A program made the position numbers and the translations under genes. The notes under the pieces were generated by a model that was given only the letters and a program-made list of their open reading frames with translations, did no database searches and was not told the origin of the DNA. Below, piece by piece: positions 1-11,954 of a stretch of 64,000 nucleotides of DNA (within the stretch, counting starts at the first letter, position 1; the number at the start of each line of letters is the position of its first letter). Source of the DNA: Plazaster borealis (taxonomy: Eukaryota; Echinodermata; Asteroidea; Forcipulatida; Labidiasteridae); NCBI GenBank assembly GCA_021014325.1, contig CM037463.1:1302001-1366000 (forward strand), given 5' to 3'.

Positions 1-66
1 AGGCCTCTACAACCGATGAGCCCATACATCTTATCGAAGATCGTGATGTACCCGTTGGTCCATGTT
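1..66 (+). CDS. Gene 1, last ectodomain exon (partial)
   Basis: Read in the third frame, this gives ...TTDEPIHLIEDRDVPVGPC and then the donor gtaagt at 67 in phase 1. The ending PVGPC resembles the ends of the module-closing exons of gene 2 (PVAPC, FPPC, LPVC), which leave in the same phase. The exon start is outside the window. Confidence 0.6.
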
Positions 67-3000
67 GTAAGTTATAAGATTACGCAAGATAGGTTTTTAT
101 TGCCTCTCGTTATGAAAAACACAGATATTTTAATTCTGGCTAAATATTTGCTACAAATGAAAAAATAAACCATACAAAGAATAATTATAAAGCTATGAAT
201 AATTTATAAAACAGTCATTTGCACTTTTTAAAACACAGAATACATTAAACTATGGACAACAATTAAAAACATCTAACGAGCGTATTGTTTAATGGAGTAT
301 TGAAAAGCACATAAGTACTTTAAAAAGTAATAGGTTATTTATGAGATTCCCTGACAATGTCAATGAAATATTCAGTTTACAGTTTTTATAATAGACTGCA
401 AGTCTTGCGCATATTTGAACTTCCGGGACCATTGTGGTCCCAACCATATGGAGTGTTACGTGGGCCGGATTTTGTTTTGTAAATTATTTCAGTTTAACGT
501 AGTTTATGACCATGAAAATTATATATGATGTTGGGAATGTAATACTAAGTGATAAACAATATGAAAGTAAAACCAATTCAACAAAATATCGAAGAAATCC
601 CGAGAATAAGACTTGATCTCCGTTTCCGATTACTTGTAAAAAATTAAGAATGCTGCCCAACTGACGGGCATGTTGTCATTAAACCTATGTGATAGACACA
701 CACATTTGGGCGTGATTTGCAAATAGGGTTTCTAACAATAAGCATCCTCGTCCCAAGTTTTAATTTTGTTTCAATGTTAATTTGAACGAATTATTTGTAT
801 TATACCAAAATTGCTATGAGTATTCTTATTTTCAAGAATTTAAAAAGAAGATTGATTTATTATTATTATTATTATTATTTATTTCATAGAAAAATATGGT
901 ATTGGTTCGAGTCTTGTTTTCGATTTGGAGACTTGCACAGTCTATGGTGCATAGAGTTTCAATTTCTCTGTTAAAATGGATAAATTTAAAGGCAACATTT
1001 TCAAGAACCACATTTAACAGAAGCTTACATATAAACTATCATTGAAGTTGCTGAGGAAAAAAAACACACAACATTTTGTTCTTTTATTATGGGTTTTTTT
1101 ATGTTGAGGAGAATCTAGACTTGATATGTAAGCTACCATGAACCTTCCCTACTCTTCATTGTTCTCTTTATTTAGCCACGTCTACCCCAGCAGGAAACCC
1201 AACTTCAACAGTCATAATGACCACCAAGCAAATGGGCCCGAAGACTGGAACACCCAAAACAACACCCAAAACAAAAGGTGTGAAAAAACAAAATCAATAC
1301 TCAGATTTTTTTGTTTTTTATATTATCTTGTTTAACCAGGGTAGCCTCATCAGTTATCAAAGAACTGTTCTCCCTGGGGGGCCTGAGGTCACATGGAAAA
1401 ATATACATAATTACAGAGAACAATAAAACAAAAATAAATAACAGTTTGCACAAAAAGGACACCAAACATTAACAAATAACCCAAATCACGTATTCAAAAC
1501 AAATTGAATGGCGTCACTGAAAAACAGCAAAGTTTATTGATGATGAAAAACTACAAACAAAGTCAGCGCACGACTGATCAGCAACTTGGAAAAGACTTTT
1601 TGTTCTTTTCTGAAGTAAAAAGTAATTTTACGGGAGGCACCTGACCATTGTCATTGGCTGAATAATTTTCATGACTGCCATTTTTAAAACATTTGCAACA
1701 TTTATAAATTTCTTCTCAGAGGTCTGAGCTCAGAGGAAGAAAATCACAGGATGGTTAGAGGAAAAGTTTATTCTCACAGGAACAAAGTTTTATACTTTTC
1801 TCTTGAGTTTTACAGATGTAACAAATGTTTTAATTGAGAAGTAGGAAATAAGCCCAAATTGGGAAAACCACAGTTGTTTTCATTGATACGTTCCATTCAG
1901 GTCAACAACACAAATGTGTTTATCCTGCCCTGTTTTGTTCTTTTTCTGATCCCTTTTTAATGGATTGAGATTTGTCTGGTCATGTTTATCAAATGTTTTT
2001 CTTTACTCCTTTTTATGACCATTTTTAATGAACCTCTGTATAGTGCAATTTTATTTTACATTTATGCTCTTTTCCTTGTTTGTTGTCAATTTGTTATTTA
2101 TTTTTTGGGATTGTGTTTATCTATTATTAATTGATTTGTACTTTATTCCTTTCTTTCTTTATAACCCTTGTTTATGTATCACTGTATAGTACAATTCAAT
2201 TGTTCACGTTTTTATTTGTATGAAAGAAACCAATAATAATAACTTACACGCTCATTTTCAAAGTGGAACGTCTTCAGCAAAAAGGCATTTGCATAGGCTA
2301 ACAGTGTAGAGGAGTTGTTAGTGTTTGTTTATAAACTCAAACAGTTTGACCCGTGAAAATCAGAATAAACTGAGCTAAATCTTACCTCAAACAATTCAGT
2401 CTGTTTGTGGTAAAGTGTTTTAATTTGTTATTTTAAATTGTACTTGTTTACAAATGTGTTGAACATAACTAGTAATGAAAATATGTTGTTTCATTTAAAA
2501 GAACAGACGACAAAATATTGCCTAAAACATGGAATAATCATTCATGGTTACTGCAAAATGATTTGTCGGACAGATCGAAGCGAACATGCGCACAGCTTCC
2601 AAACTATTAGCATGATGCAAATTTTATAAATGGTAGCGCAAACGTTCGCATGAGTGAAATGCACACCCCATGTTTGCATTGAATGTGACCCATTCTCAAC
2701 TTTTTGTTAACAACGAAATGTAAGTTATGAGCGCATTTATAATAAACTACTTCTTAAAATGAAATTTATAGATTTATTTCACTAATTCTTTACCTATAAT
2801 ACTTTACTAAAACTTTGTTATTTTTTTAAACTCTGTGTATAGTGACAACGAAGAAACCACATGATAAGATCACAAAGGATCCTGAGAATGCTAAACATGA
2901 TGCTAAGAAAGTTCCACAGAAGAACCAACAATCCAACGCTGGTAGGTCAGCTTATCACCTTTGTCCTTAAAGCTGTGAATGGCTGTGTCCAGGGCCCAAT

Positions 3001-5550
3001 TTCATAAAACATGTAAGCAGAAATAGGTTACCAGCCAAAATACCATACAGTTTACATTGCTGTGACTGGTACCCCACTCAATTCTTGCTTAGCAAAGATA
3101 TTTGCTAAGCAGACTTATCTGCTTAGCAGCTTTATGAAATTTGGCCCTGTCCTGTTTGTAAGTGTGATGTAATTCCACTGTAAGCCACGCTCACTTCACA
3201 CAAACTGGCTCCACTGATTACCAGAAGCTCATAGGAGTTGCATTGAGCTAGTGTAGTAGTCCTGTGATGATTTGTGCAAGAAATGTTTATTAAAGGAACA
3301 TTACAGAATTGGTTTTTGCTAACAAAACAGTTGCTGGCAGTGTAAGCACTTTATATAATCCACCATATACATAAACTGACAAACCTGTAGAAGTTTGAGA
3401 TCGATCGGCCATATGGGTCACGAGAAAATAGTGAAAAACCGATTGCACATTTGCATGTGTTATACAATGCATGAATAAAACGCTCATGAGCGATAAACTC
3501 CAATCGGAAATTAGTTTTATTTATTTCTCATCAAATATGGCATTTCAGACAGAAATATTTCTAGGGATGTTTTCTACTATCATCATCATTAGACCGTGCA
3601 AGTTTTATGTAAATCTGTGATATTAAAGAAAATTTTAATTACCAGTTCTGTAACGTTCCTTTAAAGGGTGTGTACACCATTGGTAATTGCCAAAGACCTG
3701 TATCCAAACTCGATGTGACGCAACATATACATGAAATAACAAACCTGTGAAAGTTTAAGCTAAATCGGTCTTGGGAGTCATGAGAAAACAGTGAAAAAAA
3801 ACCTTATGTGTTTTAACTTTTTTTCAAACATCGGAATTTATCCTGCAGGATAAATACTATTAATTTACTCATTTCTTAAAAATTATGGCATTTCAAGCAA
3901 AACTATTTCAAGGGAAGTTTTCTACCATGACCATGTTTATACCATGTGAGTTATGTGCAAATCTGTGAGCATTCATATTTTCATTCTTACCAATGTTGTA
4001 CACACCCTTTAACTGGACTTGGCTTTTACATACCTTCTTAAAGATTAAGGTCTTCTCAGAATTGAAAGTTCCTGTGAAAAGAAATGCTTTTGAACGATTA
4101 AAGGGAGGGTATGCCTTTGGTAATTACTCGAAAAATTTATGACCATAAAAACTTACTTGGTAAAGAGCCCTGGAGAGCTGTTGATATTCTAAAACATTGT
4201 TAGAAACGACACCCTTTAAAGTTATGTAATTTTAGAGAGGGGGTACATGTAATTTTTCACCCAAAAATTTGAATCTGAGATTCTGAAAGCACACAATATG
4301 GTTTTTCCTCTCATTATGTTCCTGCAACTTTGATGACCAATTGAGCCCAAATTTTCACAGGTTTGTTATTTTATGCATATGTTGGGATACACGAAGTGAG
4401 AATACTAATTGTCTTTGACACCAAAAGTATACCCTGCCTTTAAATAGGTGATTTTTGTGTGAAATAACACAAAACCTATGCCAGCTTTGGATCCGGAAGT
4501 AGAATGTGGTCATGCAGCAGGTACTTACAGGGCCCAATTTCATAGAGCTGCTAAGCACAACAATTTGCTTAGCATGAAATTTCTTCCTTGATAAAAACAG
4601 GATTACCAACAAAATTTCCACGTGATTTTTAGGATAAGCAAACAACAGCTGAATACCAGTAACAAGCAATATGCAACACATGGAAATTTGGTTGGTAATC
4701 CTGTTTTTATCAAGGAAGAAATTTCATGCTAAGCAAATTGTTGTGCTTAGCAGCTCTATGAAATTGGGCCCTGAAGTGATGCACTGACTTACCAACTGGA
4801 TAAGGTTGCACCACACTAACTGGTCAACTTTTCTTTCTTTTTTAAATTGTCTCGGGTCATTTGAAATTACATGAATGTTGAAGAGAAGGACTGTTAGGCG
4901 TTCTGGCCATGGCTACTAACGAAGCTGTCAATTGGAACAAGGGCTTTTTCACATAGGAAGCTGAACACCAAAATGGCACAACCAAGATATATCATGGGTG
5001 ATGATAACAGGGGCCAATTTCATAAAGCTGTTTAAACACAATAAGCTGAGCACAACAAAATTACGCTTACCAGAATAAGGTTACCAGCCAAAACACCATG
5101 TCACATGTACAATTTGTGACTGGTATCCTGCTTATTTTTGCTTAGCATACAATCGTTAAGCATAATTTTCTACTTAAGCAGCTCTATGAAAATGGGCCCA
5201 GGTGTATTGGGTCAATGCCTCTGTACTGCCAAAGCTAGAGGCAACCTGGCACTAGACTATCAAAATATCAAAGCTGCTTTCAAGAAAACATCATTCAAAT
5301 GATTAATCCTCTTCAAAAACAGCTACAATTGACCCTGAATTACGGAATCGTTGCCAAGACTTGACTGATGGAGATAGATTAAACGCATTACTTATGTTTT
5401 CTTCTTGCAGCGACCATCGGAATTGGGGTTGGAGTTGCAGTTTTGATCGCTGTTGTTGTGATCATTCTTGTTGGTGTGTGGTACCATCGTCGTAATCGCC
5501 AATCCTCTGACCATTTGGCTTTAATGGAGAATTCTTCAGCACCCATTTAG
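1..5550 (+). CDS. 3' end of a type I membrane protein gene (gene 1, partial)
   Basis: Three coding exons are visible: 1-66, 2843-2941 and 5411-5550; the 5' part lies outside the window. All internal junctions are phase 1 and follow GT-AG. The spliced product reads as the end of an extracellular module (finishing DVPVGPC), a Lys-rich stalk of about 33 residues, a hydrophobic segment of about 25 residues (IGIGVGVAVLIAVVVVIILV) and a 23-residue tail WYHRRNRQSS... ending SSAPI. The layout matches the 3' end of the next gene: a module ending in a P-x-P-C-like Cys, a phase-1 intron, a stalk exon, then a transmembrane-plus-tail exon that starts in phase 1. I infer a tandem paralogue. The function is unknown, but a cell-surface protein is likely from the topology. 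A candidate poly(A) signal AATAAA lies at 5702-5707. Confidence 0.75.
67..2842 (+). other. Intron of gene 1
   Basis: Non-coding, AT-rich intron. It holds a TA-flanked MITE at 394-942, a TTATT microsatellite near 860-880 and otherwise nothing I can identify. Open frames at 1138-1426 and 2438-2629 are short, lack splice context and look like chance. Confidence 0.6.
394..942. mobile_element. TA-flanked MITE, family GAC(C)GTGCAAGTC
   Basis: The left end after TA (392-393) reads gactgcaagtcttgcgc. The right end reads gagacttgcacagtc and is followed by TA (943-944). The ends are inverted repeats of each other and match the shorter copy at 11537-11670. A TA duplication suggests mobilisation by a Tc1/mariner-type transposase. 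Confidence 0.55.
2843..2941 (+). CDS. Gene 1, stalk exon
   Basis: Acceptor tgtgtatag, donor gtaggt, 99 bp, phase 1 in and out. It encodes a Lys/Asp/Gln-rich hydrophilic stretch (TTKKPHDKITKDPENAK...) just before the membrane span, in the position of the stalk exon KGITQKPKVT... of gene 2. No cysteine is present. Confidence 0.7.
2992..3148. mobile_element. MITE family A (gggcccaatttcata) copy 1
   Basis: Begins gggcccaatttcataaa and ends ctttatgaaatttggccc, giving inverted termini. The interior carries the family signature ggttaccagccaaaataccat, gtgactggtacccc and repeated ttgctaagca. At least ten copies occur in the window. It lies in intron 2 of gene 1. Confidence 0.75.
3290..3664. mobile_element. 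TTAA-ended MITE family B, copy 1
   Basis: The ends are inverted: ttaaaggaacattacagaa on the left and ttctgtaacgttcctttaa on the right. The interior contains aacctgtagaagtttgagatcgat, a diverged form of the family core. It abuts the next copy, with which it shares the TTTAAA junction. Confidence 0.65.
3661..4012. mobile_element. TTAA-ended MITE family B, copy 2
   Basis: The left terminus is ttaaagggtgtgtacaccat and the right is ttgtacacaccctttaa, clear inverted repeats. The interior has caaacctgtgaaagtttaag, the family core. It directly follows copy 1. Confidence 0.7.
4100..4443. mobile_element. TTAA-ended MITE family B, copy 3
   Basis: Starts ttaaagggagggtatgcctt and ends aagtataccctgcctttaa. 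The interior matches the 18.8-kb copy: aaaaacttacttggtaa, gagagctgttgat, tgatgaccaattgagcc. Confidence 0.7.
4528..4773. repeat. Long fold-back element related to MITE family A
   Basis: Left arm 4528-4620 and right arm 4681-4773 are near-perfect inverted copies of about 93 bp, running from cagggcccaatttcatagag inward to aaatttcca. The loop is about 60 bp. Such a sequence should extrude a long hairpin. Confidence 0.85.
5010..5201. mobile_element. MITE family A copy 3
   Basis: The left end is ggggccaatttcataaagct and the right is agctctatgaaaatgggccc. The interior has accagccaaaacaccatgtc and gtgactggtatcctgct. Confidence 0.7.
5411..5550 (+). CDS. Gene 1, transmembrane and cytoplasmic tail exon
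   Basis: Acceptor ttcttcttgcag, entered in phase 1, ending at TAG 5548-5550. It encodes one membrane-spanning helix followed by WYHRR, a positive-inside stop-transfer signal, and a short Ser-rich tail. The matching exon of gene 2 has FYWYRR at the same place. Confidence 0.8.
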
Positions 5551-5701
5551 ACTGGGTACCAGACAACAGGAGGAGGTCAGCGACATCCTAGATCTACCTT
5601 TTTTTCCCATTCCAACAGAAGACAATTCTAGAACCGGACTTCATGAATCTCTTAACCCTTCAACTCGAGCCTATGTAAAATCGGTCTCCGGTGACCGATG
5701 C

Positions 5702-5707
5702 AATAAA
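5702..5707 (+). terminator. Candidate poly(A) signal of gene 1
   Basis: AATAAA lies about 150 bp after the stop codon, within aataaataaaat. This is the first canonical signal downstream of the gene. Confidence 0.45.
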
Positions 5708-5934
5708 TAAAATATGAAATCGAAAAAAGACTGCACTTTTTTTCAAAAGCCTTGTGGGACGTAAAAAATTAGATACAAATGTAGCCGTACATGTAAGCTT
5801 TATAGTGGAGTGGTGTATAATGTTAACCGGTTTATAAGATGTAAACCAGTCGTTTTAATAAATAACCTGAGCACATGATGCAAAATTGCCAAAAAAGGGG
5901 TTGAGTATAAAGTGTTAAGGACACCCAAAAAAAT

Positions 5935-6050
5935 TGCTTAGCAAAAACAGGTTACCAGCCAAAATGGCTCGTATTGTACACTGCTTGTGACTAGTACCCC
6001 ACTTATTTTTGCTTAGCAAATTAATCTGTTAAGCACGTTTTTCTGCTTAA
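5935..6050. mobile_element. MITE family A fragment
   Basis: Internal family A sequence only (ttgcttagcaaaaacaggtt, accagccaaaatgg, gtgactagtaccccactta, ctgttaagca). The gggccc ends are missing or decayed. Confidence 0.5.
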
Positions 6051-7681
6051 TTATTAAACAGGGGTGACCCTATCAGTTTTATTCCTTCTTTACCATCTTT
6101 GCAAGGTCAACTAGACCTTTCAAAACTCCATAATAGTACTTTAATTTTTTAGTATAGATGTTGACTGACTTCCATGTAAAAGGAACATTTTTAAAGAATG
6201 TTTTTGTGTGTTGTAAGGTTGTATATTCCTCCGTCAATCAATATTTGTATATTCTATAAGATCTACACAGGGATTAACGGCGGATTGAAATGTTGTATTG
6301 TGAAAAGGTCAGTCAACCTTTACATAGGTCCGACCCGTTTCCAGTCCAACACAGAGATTTTTTTGCTTGATCATAGTTTACTTTTTTTTACTTTTAAGTA
6401 CATTATTGAGAATAACTTGTTCAGGAGAACAGCCATTTAATCTTTTCTGGAAGAACGAAGGGTTCTGGGACTTATTCGGTTCTGAGAAGAACCGGAAGTG
6501 AGATAAGTATCAGCTAGACTCATCATTATGAGCAGTGCTCTGTCCTTTCTTGAAGACAACAGATCACACTGTTTGAAACTTCCAGACTAGTCTCATCTCT
6601 GGTTCTTAGAACACCAACTTCTTTCAAGAAAAGATTCTTACATGATTGTCCCTCATAAACTAGTTTAACTCTTACCATTAATTACCCTGCAAAGCTTAAA
6701 ATCTTACTCGAATACATTATTGAAATGACAATAAACTTGTCTCTCGTCAGTCTTTCTTTTTATTTCAGATTTTTTTATTATTTTATGAATATGTGCCTCC
6801 AATTAAACATTAATCTTCAGCTGACTTATTACATCTATAAATAATAAACAAATATTGGATGCATATGAGTGCATTGTTGCAGAATATAATCACAAGGTGA
6901 AATCTAGACTATTTCATTTCAGGAGGCGAAGCCGAGTGAAATTGAAAAGCCATTTCGTTTGTGCATTGGTGCAGAATAAATCAATTGGTGAAATGGAACA
7001 GTCCAGATTTTAACAATGCATGTATTGTTTGTGTAATGTGTCACATGTTTACCATGGACTTTGACATTTTTGTTGTAAGAAGGTGTTATACATTTTAGGA
7101 TTAAAAGTCATGAGGCTGATTACTAGCGTTTGTTTTTTTAATAAACATTAAATGCAATTATAATGAGTTAGTTTGGCAAATAGTTGTACTGAGTAGTTTA
7201 TACTGGAAGCTATAAAGTAAATAATTTGGTTTTAGTGGGTTCTTAGTTGTTATTGACCCACTGCACTCGTTTCTCTCACGGCTACTGCCTGCCACGCTCA
7301 CCATTTTGGAGTCAAATTGCACGAACAAATTATGGTAAACATGTGACTGCTGCTTTGCCTAAAGTGTGCACTACAAAGCATACTGGTTCATTGACTCCAA
7401 AAATGGTTCAACCAAGATTAGTGTAATGATGACGTCAGGTGAATTGGGTCAATACAAATAATTTTGCAACACAGACCTCTTTCTTATAATATGTATATGT
7501 TGTTTTTGTTCTTTTCGGAGAAGATGGTTCTTTTATCTTCAGTTTGGAAGATTTGCTTTATTTCTTGCAATAGAAAGTTCTCAATATATTGATTATATTA
7601 ATGTTATATTAGTTACACCATTTTTGGATTTGACTCACCTTAATTGACTAAAATAATGTCACATGTCACGCAACCACTTCC

Positions 7682-7876
7682 AGGGCCCAATTTCATAAAG
7701 CATGTAAGCACAAAAACTTGCTAAGCACAGGAAAATCTTGCTTAACATAAACTGGTTACCAGCCAAAATTCCATAAACTTTTCATTGTTGCAACTGGTGC
7801 CCCACTAATTTTTTGCTTGGCAAAGAAATTTGCTAAGTAGTATTTTCTGCTTAACAGCTTTATGAAGTTGGGCCCA
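7682..7876. mobile_element. MITE family A copy 5
   Basis: Runs from agggcccaatttcataaagc to tttatgaagttgggccc, with the typical interior (ggttaccagccaaaattcca, caactggtgccccacta). A second copy follows after about 35 bp. Confidence 0.75.
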
Positions 7877-7912
7877 GATCATGGAAAGGGCCTATTCTTC
7901 AAAAAAAGATCT

Positions 7913-8088
7913 GGGCCCAATTTCATAGAGCTGTTGAAGCAGAAAATATTGCTAAACAATTTTGTGCTAAGCGGAAATAAGCAGGATACCAGTCACAAAT
8001 TGTACATGTGGCATGGTAGTTTGGCTGGTAACCTTATTCTGGTAAGCATACTTTTTGTGCTTAAGCATCTCTATGAAATTGGGCGCTG
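7913..8088. mobile_element. MITE family A copy 6
   Basis: Runs from gggcccaatttcatagagct to ctctatgaaattgggcgc. The interior gcaggataccagtcacaaat is the reverse-orientation form of the family. It is adjacent to copy 5, so the pair forms a tandem doublet. Confidence 0.75.
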
Positions 8089-8299
8089 CTGCCAATGGCA
8101 ATAGCCATAGCCAAACTCACTCCTAAAACAAGTTAGTAGTTAGCAATTGTAAGCCAGTCCAACATGCCCTTTTCAATCGTGAGCCAGTCCAACATGATGT
8201 TGTTCTCATGCCATTTTCATGTAAAAATCCTGGTGCTGGTCTCCGACAGTGGTATCTGCTGAGGCAAGTCTGGCGCTGTCAAAATTTGCGGCTGTGGCA

Positions 8300-8872
8300 G
8301 TCGCTAAAGGCAAATTATTCTTCAACGCACATTAATGTTGTGATCCAGCCACAGTCGCTAAGGGCATATTATGCATCAACGCACATTAATGTTGTGATCC
8401 AGCCACAGTCGCTAAAGGCAGATTATGCTTCAATGCACATTAATGTTGTGATCCAGCCACAGTCGCTAAGGGCATATTATGCATCAACACACATTAATGT
8501 TGTGATCCAGTCACAGTCGCTAAGCGCAGATTACGCTTCAACGCACATTAATGTTGTGATCCAGCCAGAGTCGCTAAGGGCATATTGTGCATCAACACAC
8601 ATTAATGTTGTTAATAAGGGCAGATTATGCATCAACACACATTAATGTTGTGATCCAGCCACAGTTGCTAAGGGCAGATTATGCTTCAATGCACATTAAT
8701 GTTGTTATCCAGTCACAGTCGCTAAAGGCAGATTATGCTTCAACGAACATTAATGTTGTCATCCAGTCACAGTCGCTAAGCCCATATTACGCTTCAACGC
8801 ACATTAATGTTGTGATCCAGTCACAGTCGCCAAAGGCAGATTATGCTTCAACGCACATTCATGTTGTGATCC
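8300..8872 (+). repeat. 54-bp minisatellite, about 10 units
   Basis: Units of 54 bp carry cgctaa(g/a)ggca, (g/t)attatgc(a/t)tcaac, the palindrome acattaatgt and gtgatccagccacagt. One unit near 8610 is shortened. Because 54 is a multiple of three, the array leaves long open frames that repeat an 18-residue unit. I read these as a by-product rather than a gene: there is no splice or promoter context and the reading frame breaks within the array. Confidence 0.85.
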
Positions 8873-10269
8873 AGTTGGAAATGGTCTCTTTCCTAGTTTT
8901 TTTTCCAAATTTGGCTCGGACTTCATCTCTTGCTCTGAGCTCTGTTTGATATTGGAAACACTGTGCAAAATGTACACTGCTCCAAAATTGGCTCCTAGCG
9001 GTCACTTATCATTGCTGTAGCCCCCTCTATGGTTTAAAACAATGCAACTGGATGATGACCGTACACAGTGATTTAAAACATTGGACATCTTTAGTCCACA
9101 TTTGAACAATATTAGGGTAAAAACCATTGACTTTCCAAATTGTTACGGTTCAAATTATTTTACACTGAGAAGAACTGCTTGCAATCGTTAGTACTGTAAT
9201 GTTCAGTGTAGCTTTTATTTACTCAGAACCCTTTAGTTTATTTTTTGTATAAATTATTGAAAAGCTGTATCGAAGTCATGCAAAAAAAATGTATTTTAGT
9301 TCAGTAGGCCTATAACATTAATTATTTTATTCATATGTAGTACTGTACGAGTTTAAATAATGAAAGTGATTTACATGTATCTACTAATGATAACTTTAAC
9401 CAGAACTACCCTCAATAGTCTACGGACATTGTTCCTTATTGTGCCCTAATTTGATTGATTCAGTACTAACTTCTATACATTCTAGCCAGGTGCACCAATC
9501 TTTATAATCATAGTTCAAGTGTTTGGATGTTGAGTAAACAGAACGCTGAAGGATTTGGAAGAGTAAGGATTTTGATGAATATGGGAAGAGTTTAGGATGT
9601 TGATGAATACGGGAAGAATGTGTTGAGGTAGTCTTAGAGAGGAGAAGAAAATATATTGTATATATTTACTGTTAGTTTGGATTTTATTTGAAACCTCACA
9701 TTTAATTGTAAAATCTGTACAGGAAAATTCCTTATTTTTGTTTAGAGGGATCAGAAACAGTTCTATGCAGGTTAAAAGCTTCTGCCTTTTAAAAAGTTGC
9801 CGGTAGAAATTGAGATCGTCCATGGTTTGGTTGAAATTGTTTCTGAAGTAGCTTTGTGTCTCCCCCACTACTTTGATTTGTTGCCGTAAAAGACTATGGA
9901 GTCATAATGCTGCCTGCTGTGTTTTTGCACAATTTGCCATTGTTTCACTTAACACAAAACACACTTTATGTGTCTAAACTATGTTTAATTGAAGAATATG
10001 TTTAGAATGTATTTCAGAAAGCTTTTCTTTTTTAAGTAGCGTTTCCTCTGTAAGTAACATTATGTTTTAAGTTTAGAAATAGGGTCTTTAAACTTGCTTT
10101 CGTGTTATTCCTTTAATGTTGAATAAAATGCTATTGTATTTCTGTGGTACAACAATTTGCTTTAAGTAGACTATTTAATGTGATGACGGGGCAAGGAAAG
10201 TTGGGCAGTCAGATTTGAAACCTTATTCAAACAGCCATTTTAGTGTTGATTGTTGCACAAGTTGCCGTG

Positions 10270-10600
10270 ACAACAAGTTGTGATCCTGTATTGGCTGAGT
10301 CATCAGGGTGTGGGTTCGAATCCAGGTCATGACACTTGTGTCCTTGAGAAAGACGCTTAACTATAATTGCTTCTCATCACCCAGGGGTAAATGGGTACCT
10401 GTGAGGGCAGAGATGGTTCTTGTGATTGATTTAGCTTAGTGCGCTACACATTTGGCAGCACAGGCTGTATACTCCCCAGGGAGCTGAGATTGTTTAAGGA
10501 TTGAAATGTATGGCCCTGTGGACCAGGGTTAATAATGTTCAAAGCGCGATGATCATTCTTTGGAATTGGGCTATATAAGAGTCAATATTATTACTATCAT
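10270..10600 (+). mobile_element. tRNA-derived SINE, family b
   Basis: A tRNA-like B box (ggttcgaatcc) is followed by cttgtgtccttgagaaagac, aggggtaaatgggtacctgt, gggcagagatggttcttgtg, ctgtatactccccagggagc and a 3' portion with caaagcgcgatgatc ending in a short ATT repeat. A better-preserved copy lies at 36965-37330. Confidence 0.7.
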
Positions 10601-11329
10601 TATTGTAAAGTGACAAAATCAACAAAGACAAATTTCTGTAGAGAGAACTTAAGAAAGGAGAATGAACAACATGAGAGGCTTTATCACACATAGACACATT
10701 GGGATCTTTTCCTTGTAAAACTACCCACACACGACTGACCTTTCTAAGTGACTCACTTCCAGACTGAGCCAGACTTTCCTTACGACCTTTCCACTTACTA
10801 CTTTCTTGGGACAGTACTCTGCCACCTTGGTAAGTATTCTGATTTAAACGTTTGTTCTTTCTCAGAAGAAACCACCACATTCTTATTGGCTTACTAATCT
10901 ACATTTTATCCGAGTTGTAGAGTTCTTTAGGTAGAAATTACAGTCTCTCTAAGGAGAGTTAGAAGTGTAAAATTTGACGACAACTGTTGTACACTTTTGA
11001 CTAAAGTAGGATTTGAGTGTGAAGCTATGATGAGTCAGGGGGGTAAGTTCACATCAGAACTGATTAGAGTTGTGTTTGATTTTATTCCAACGAGGTATCA
11101 ATTGTTCATCATGAATCATACAACTAGAATTAAGGATTTTAATTGCACAATGCATACATGTTATCGGAGCTTAATTATCAATGTTCATTGTATTTTCTGT
11201 CATGAAAACACTCTTAGATAACCAAAACCTGTTTTAAATTAAAATAGAATCGGTGAATTCCTGAATTTGTCAAATTCTTACAGCGAACTAAGCTATCTCT
11301 GGTAGAGCTGGTTTGTTGGGTGCGATGAT

Positions 11330-11530
11330 TCAATTAGGTGATTTGGTTGGCTCAGTGGTTTCTTTCCCTGTCTTTAACCTCTGTGAACCCTGGTTCGAAT
11401 CCAACTACAGACCGGAGTCTTGCATGTAGATTGTTTTTTTCAGTCCCTATCTGATAGCGTGGGTTTTCCCCATTAGGGTTCTCCTCCCACATCTAAAACT
11501 TAACATCTCTGCTGGTTTTTTATTCATCCT
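11330..11530 (+). mobile_element. SINE-like element with tRNA-type B box
   Basis: The tRNA-like head ttggttggctcagtggttt is followed by ggttcgaatccaactacaga. The body downstream (gggttttccccattagggtt, ctcctcccac) resembles a SINE tail. There is no acceptor-stem complementarity, so it is not a tRNA gene. Confidence 0.45.
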
Positions 11531-11536
11531 GTAGTA

Positions 11537-11670
11537 GACCGTGCAAGTCTCGCGTGTATACAAACATTTTTGGGACCACTTTTGGTCCCACGCACGTTGC
11601 TTTAACGCGTGAAGGAAACAAACTCGTGCACTTTAACGGGTCCCGACATTCGAATGAGACTTGCACAGTC
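11537..11670. mobile_element. TA-flanked MITE, short copy
   Basis: Flanked by TA at 11535-11536 and 11671-11672. The inverted ends are gaccgtgcaagtctcgcg and gagacttgcacagtc. Internal short inverted repeats gggaccacttttggtccc and acgcg are visible. Confidence 0.65.
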
Positions 11671-11954
11671 TATTGGAGCTAACTTTGCTGTTGGATGTGT
11701 AATAAAAAAATTCTTTTTTTTTTTATATCAACCACAGATAGATTCTGATGGATTTAACATGGCACTTTTCAAACCATGGCTTAGGCTCTGGCTTAGATAG
11801 GCTCCATCAGTCATATGAAAATGTGTGCTTTTGGTACAGGAATTCAAACAGGCTGACAGTGTGTAAGCCAGATCCAAAGCCTAAACCGTGGTGTCTAAAA
11901 TAGCCTGTGGTTACGCTTAATGTTGTGCAGCCATCTTGTATGGCTTCTATTTTA

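Noticed and set aside
8300..8872. CRISPR-like array
   Set aside because: The repeats are contiguous tandem units without unique spacers, and the genome is eukaryotic.
8208..8949. Open frames of 145 and 120 residues with an 18-residue repeat
   Set aside because: They are translations of the 54-bp minisatellite; no start, splice or promoter context supports a gene.
9515..9868. Minus-strand frame of 117 residues (NNFNQTMDDLNFYRQLFKRQ)
   Set aside because: Slightly reminiscent of retroelement protein, but no conserved motif and no flanking support; left unannotated.
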